Part shown: positions 63,227 to 64,000 of the stretch, in pieces
Layout: every line of letters starts with the position of its first letter
How positions within the stretch are numbered: position 1 is the first letter of the stretch
Source: Methylococcaceae bacterium
GTDB taxonomy: Bacteria > Pseudomonadota > Gammaproteobacteria > Methylococcales > Methylomonadaceae
Reading direction: 5' to 3'
NCBI GenBank assembly: GCA_006844705.1
Contig: SPJS01000060.1
Coordinates: 1-64,000 of the forward strand
DNA length: 64,000 nucleotides
Notes under the pieces: model-generated
The model's input: only the letters and a program-made list of their open reading frames with translations
Told to the model about the DNA's origin: nothing
The model's database searches: none
Position numbers and translations under genes: made by a program

Positions 63227-63760
63227 TAAATCAAAAATATCCCACCAGCTGGACGATTCTTCATGTTGTTCAGTGGTTTCTTCAATGGGCTCAACTTCAG
63301 TTGCAGCAACCACTTCTACTTCATCATCAAACAGGCCGGTAATCTTTTCCAACATGGTTTTTTCCAGTTCACGCGTGGGGAGGTCGACCGTTTGTTCTTT
63401 GGATTGTATGATGACAGGCAAGCTGCTGGGTCGAAAGTCGCCTTGTACCCCGATTAATTTATCGTCATTGAAATAAAGCGAGATACGCTTTTGCATACGC
63501 GCCTCGCCACCGGGCTGTTCCGAATATAAATAATCCCAGCGATTTTGATGGAACACATCGACCAGCATCGACGATCCCATAATATAAAGTATCTGACGTT
63601 TGGTCATATTGGGGCGCAGCTGATTAATCATATCCTGGGTGATGATGTTGCCTTGCTGTATGCCGAGAGAATAGACGCCGGGCAGATTATTTAAGGTAGT
63701 GGAACAACCGGTAAAAGAAAGTGGAATGAGAATAAACAGAAACGAAAATTTTTTAGTCAT
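63224..63760 (-). CDS. bamE: Outer membrane protein assembly factor BamE
   Basis: BamE is a lipoprotein of the BAM complex. The 178-residue protein, started at the ATG at 63760, has a lipoprotein signal ending LSFTGC with acylated Cys19. The SmpA/OmlA domain (about residues 25-110) contains [33 protein letters not shown] and [12 protein letters not shown]. An acidic C-terminal extension follows (about 120-178), longer than in E. coli but common in other gammaproteobacteria. A start ten codons upstream would spoil the signal. It is divergent from fur, the usual omlA-fur arrangement. Confidence 0.93.
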   Translation of the reverse strand: MTKKFSFLFILIPLSFTGCSTTLNNLPGVYSLGIQQGNIITQDMINQLRPNMTKRQILYIMGSSMLVDVFHQNRWDYLYSEQPGGEARMQKRISLYFNDDKLIGVQGDFRPSSLPVIIQSKEQTVDLPTRELEKTMLEKITGLFDDEVEVVAATEVEPIEETTEQHEESSSWWDIFDL

Positions 63761-63916
63761 TATGAAATCAGCAATCAAACGAAACGCCAAAGCGGGTACC
63801 TGACTGAGCCATTATCCCATAAAAGCCACTGCGGTTACTTGCAAAAGCAGTTACAATGCCGGAAAAAACAGTAATTTGGTTGGGATTTATTCATACAGAC
63901 GATGTGGAGAGCGGGA

Positions 63917-64000
63917 TTGGAAAAGCAGGATTTAAGAGACGCCGGGCTGAAGGTGACCTTACCCAGAATTAAAATACTGGAAATTCTAGAAAAGCAGGAG
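63917..64000 (+). CDS. fur: Ferric uptake regulator, N-terminal fragment at window edge
   Basis: Fur represses iron-uptake genes when loaded with ferrous iron. The visible 28 codons, from a TTG preceded by GGAGAGCGGGA, read LRDAGLKVTLPRIKILEIL, the well-conserved start of the Fur winged helix. An ATG at 63902 in the same frame would add five residues (MWRAG) but lacks a ribosome binding site. The gene runs off the window. Its position divergent from bamE supports the call. Confidence 0.88.
   Translation, partial: MEKQDLRDAGLKVTLPRIKILEILEKQE

Noticed and set aside
63852..63857. TACAAT as a possible -10 element for fur
   Set aside because: No acceptable -35 element lies 16-18 bases upstream, so the promoter cannot be supported from sequence alone.

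Overview
The window reads as a densely coded chromosomal segment of a gammaproteobacterium with moderate GC content. Gene orders typical of that class recur: prmB-aroC, exbB-exbD-lpxK-ycaR-kdsB, yceD-rpmF-plsX-fabHDG-acpP-fabF-pabC-mltG-tmk-holB-pilZ-tatD, ubiG-mupP-yciK, amgK/murU beside lptD-surA, and smpB/ratA-rnfH/bamE-fur. A small amino-acid-kinase protein resembling the methanofuran kinase MfnE lies directly behind pabB. This suggests a methylotroph with tetrahydromethanopterin/methanofuran C1 chemistry, most likely a Methylococcales methanotroph. That placement is inferred; no methane or methanol oxidation gene is in view.

Layout. 1-0.9 kb: mobile-element debris (start of an IS4-type transposase with a long hairpin before its start codon, and a REP-associated transposase remnant) beside an unknown membrane-anchored protein. 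1-8.5 kb: HDOD protein, prmB-aroC-MFS, then an ExbB/ExbD pair running into lipid A and Kdo genes. 8.5-11.6 kb: pabB, MfnE-like kinase, DUF2959 protein, STAS protein. 11.8-18.6 kb: PerM-type permease, PhoH-family protein, Bcp and GcvR on the minus strand, a SPOR protein, and a secreted FGE-sulfatase-like protein with an unknown partner. 18.7-29.5 kb: the fatty-acid synthesis supercluster, with an internal terminator after rpmF and a separate promoter and terminator around acpP. 29.5-38.8 kb: aminotransferase, DMT exporter, HMA protein, slyX, GGDEF protein, ubiG-mupP-yciK-sufT, cysZ and pyrC. 38.9-42.3 kb: FmdB-type zinc ribbon, aspS, nadA. 42.3-50.3 kb is the most accessory part: two secreted proteins with VPxP-type C-terminal sorting signals, a ChaN-like protein, SlyD-like FKBP, orphan FetB-like permease, a 56-residue membrane protein behind a perfect FNR box, a response regulator, NagZ and a FliL-like protein. 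50.3-54.1 kb: amgK-murU with two alpha/beta hydrolases and a HIT protein. 54.3-63.8 kb: lptD, surA, a stand-alone DbpA-type RNA-binding domain, a short exosortase with a membrane partner, smpB, a sodium symporter, ratA-rnfH and bamE. The window ends inside fur.

How the genes work together. Cell-envelope construction dominates (lpxK, kdsB, lptD, surA, bamE, plsX/fab, mltG). NagZ, MupP, AmgK and MurU, in three places, make up most of the anabolic peptidoglycan-recycling route. An exosortase and two candidate substrates occur about 15 kb apart. No rRNA, tRNA or CRISPR array was recognised. All assignments come from reading sequence and translation only; no database search was run.
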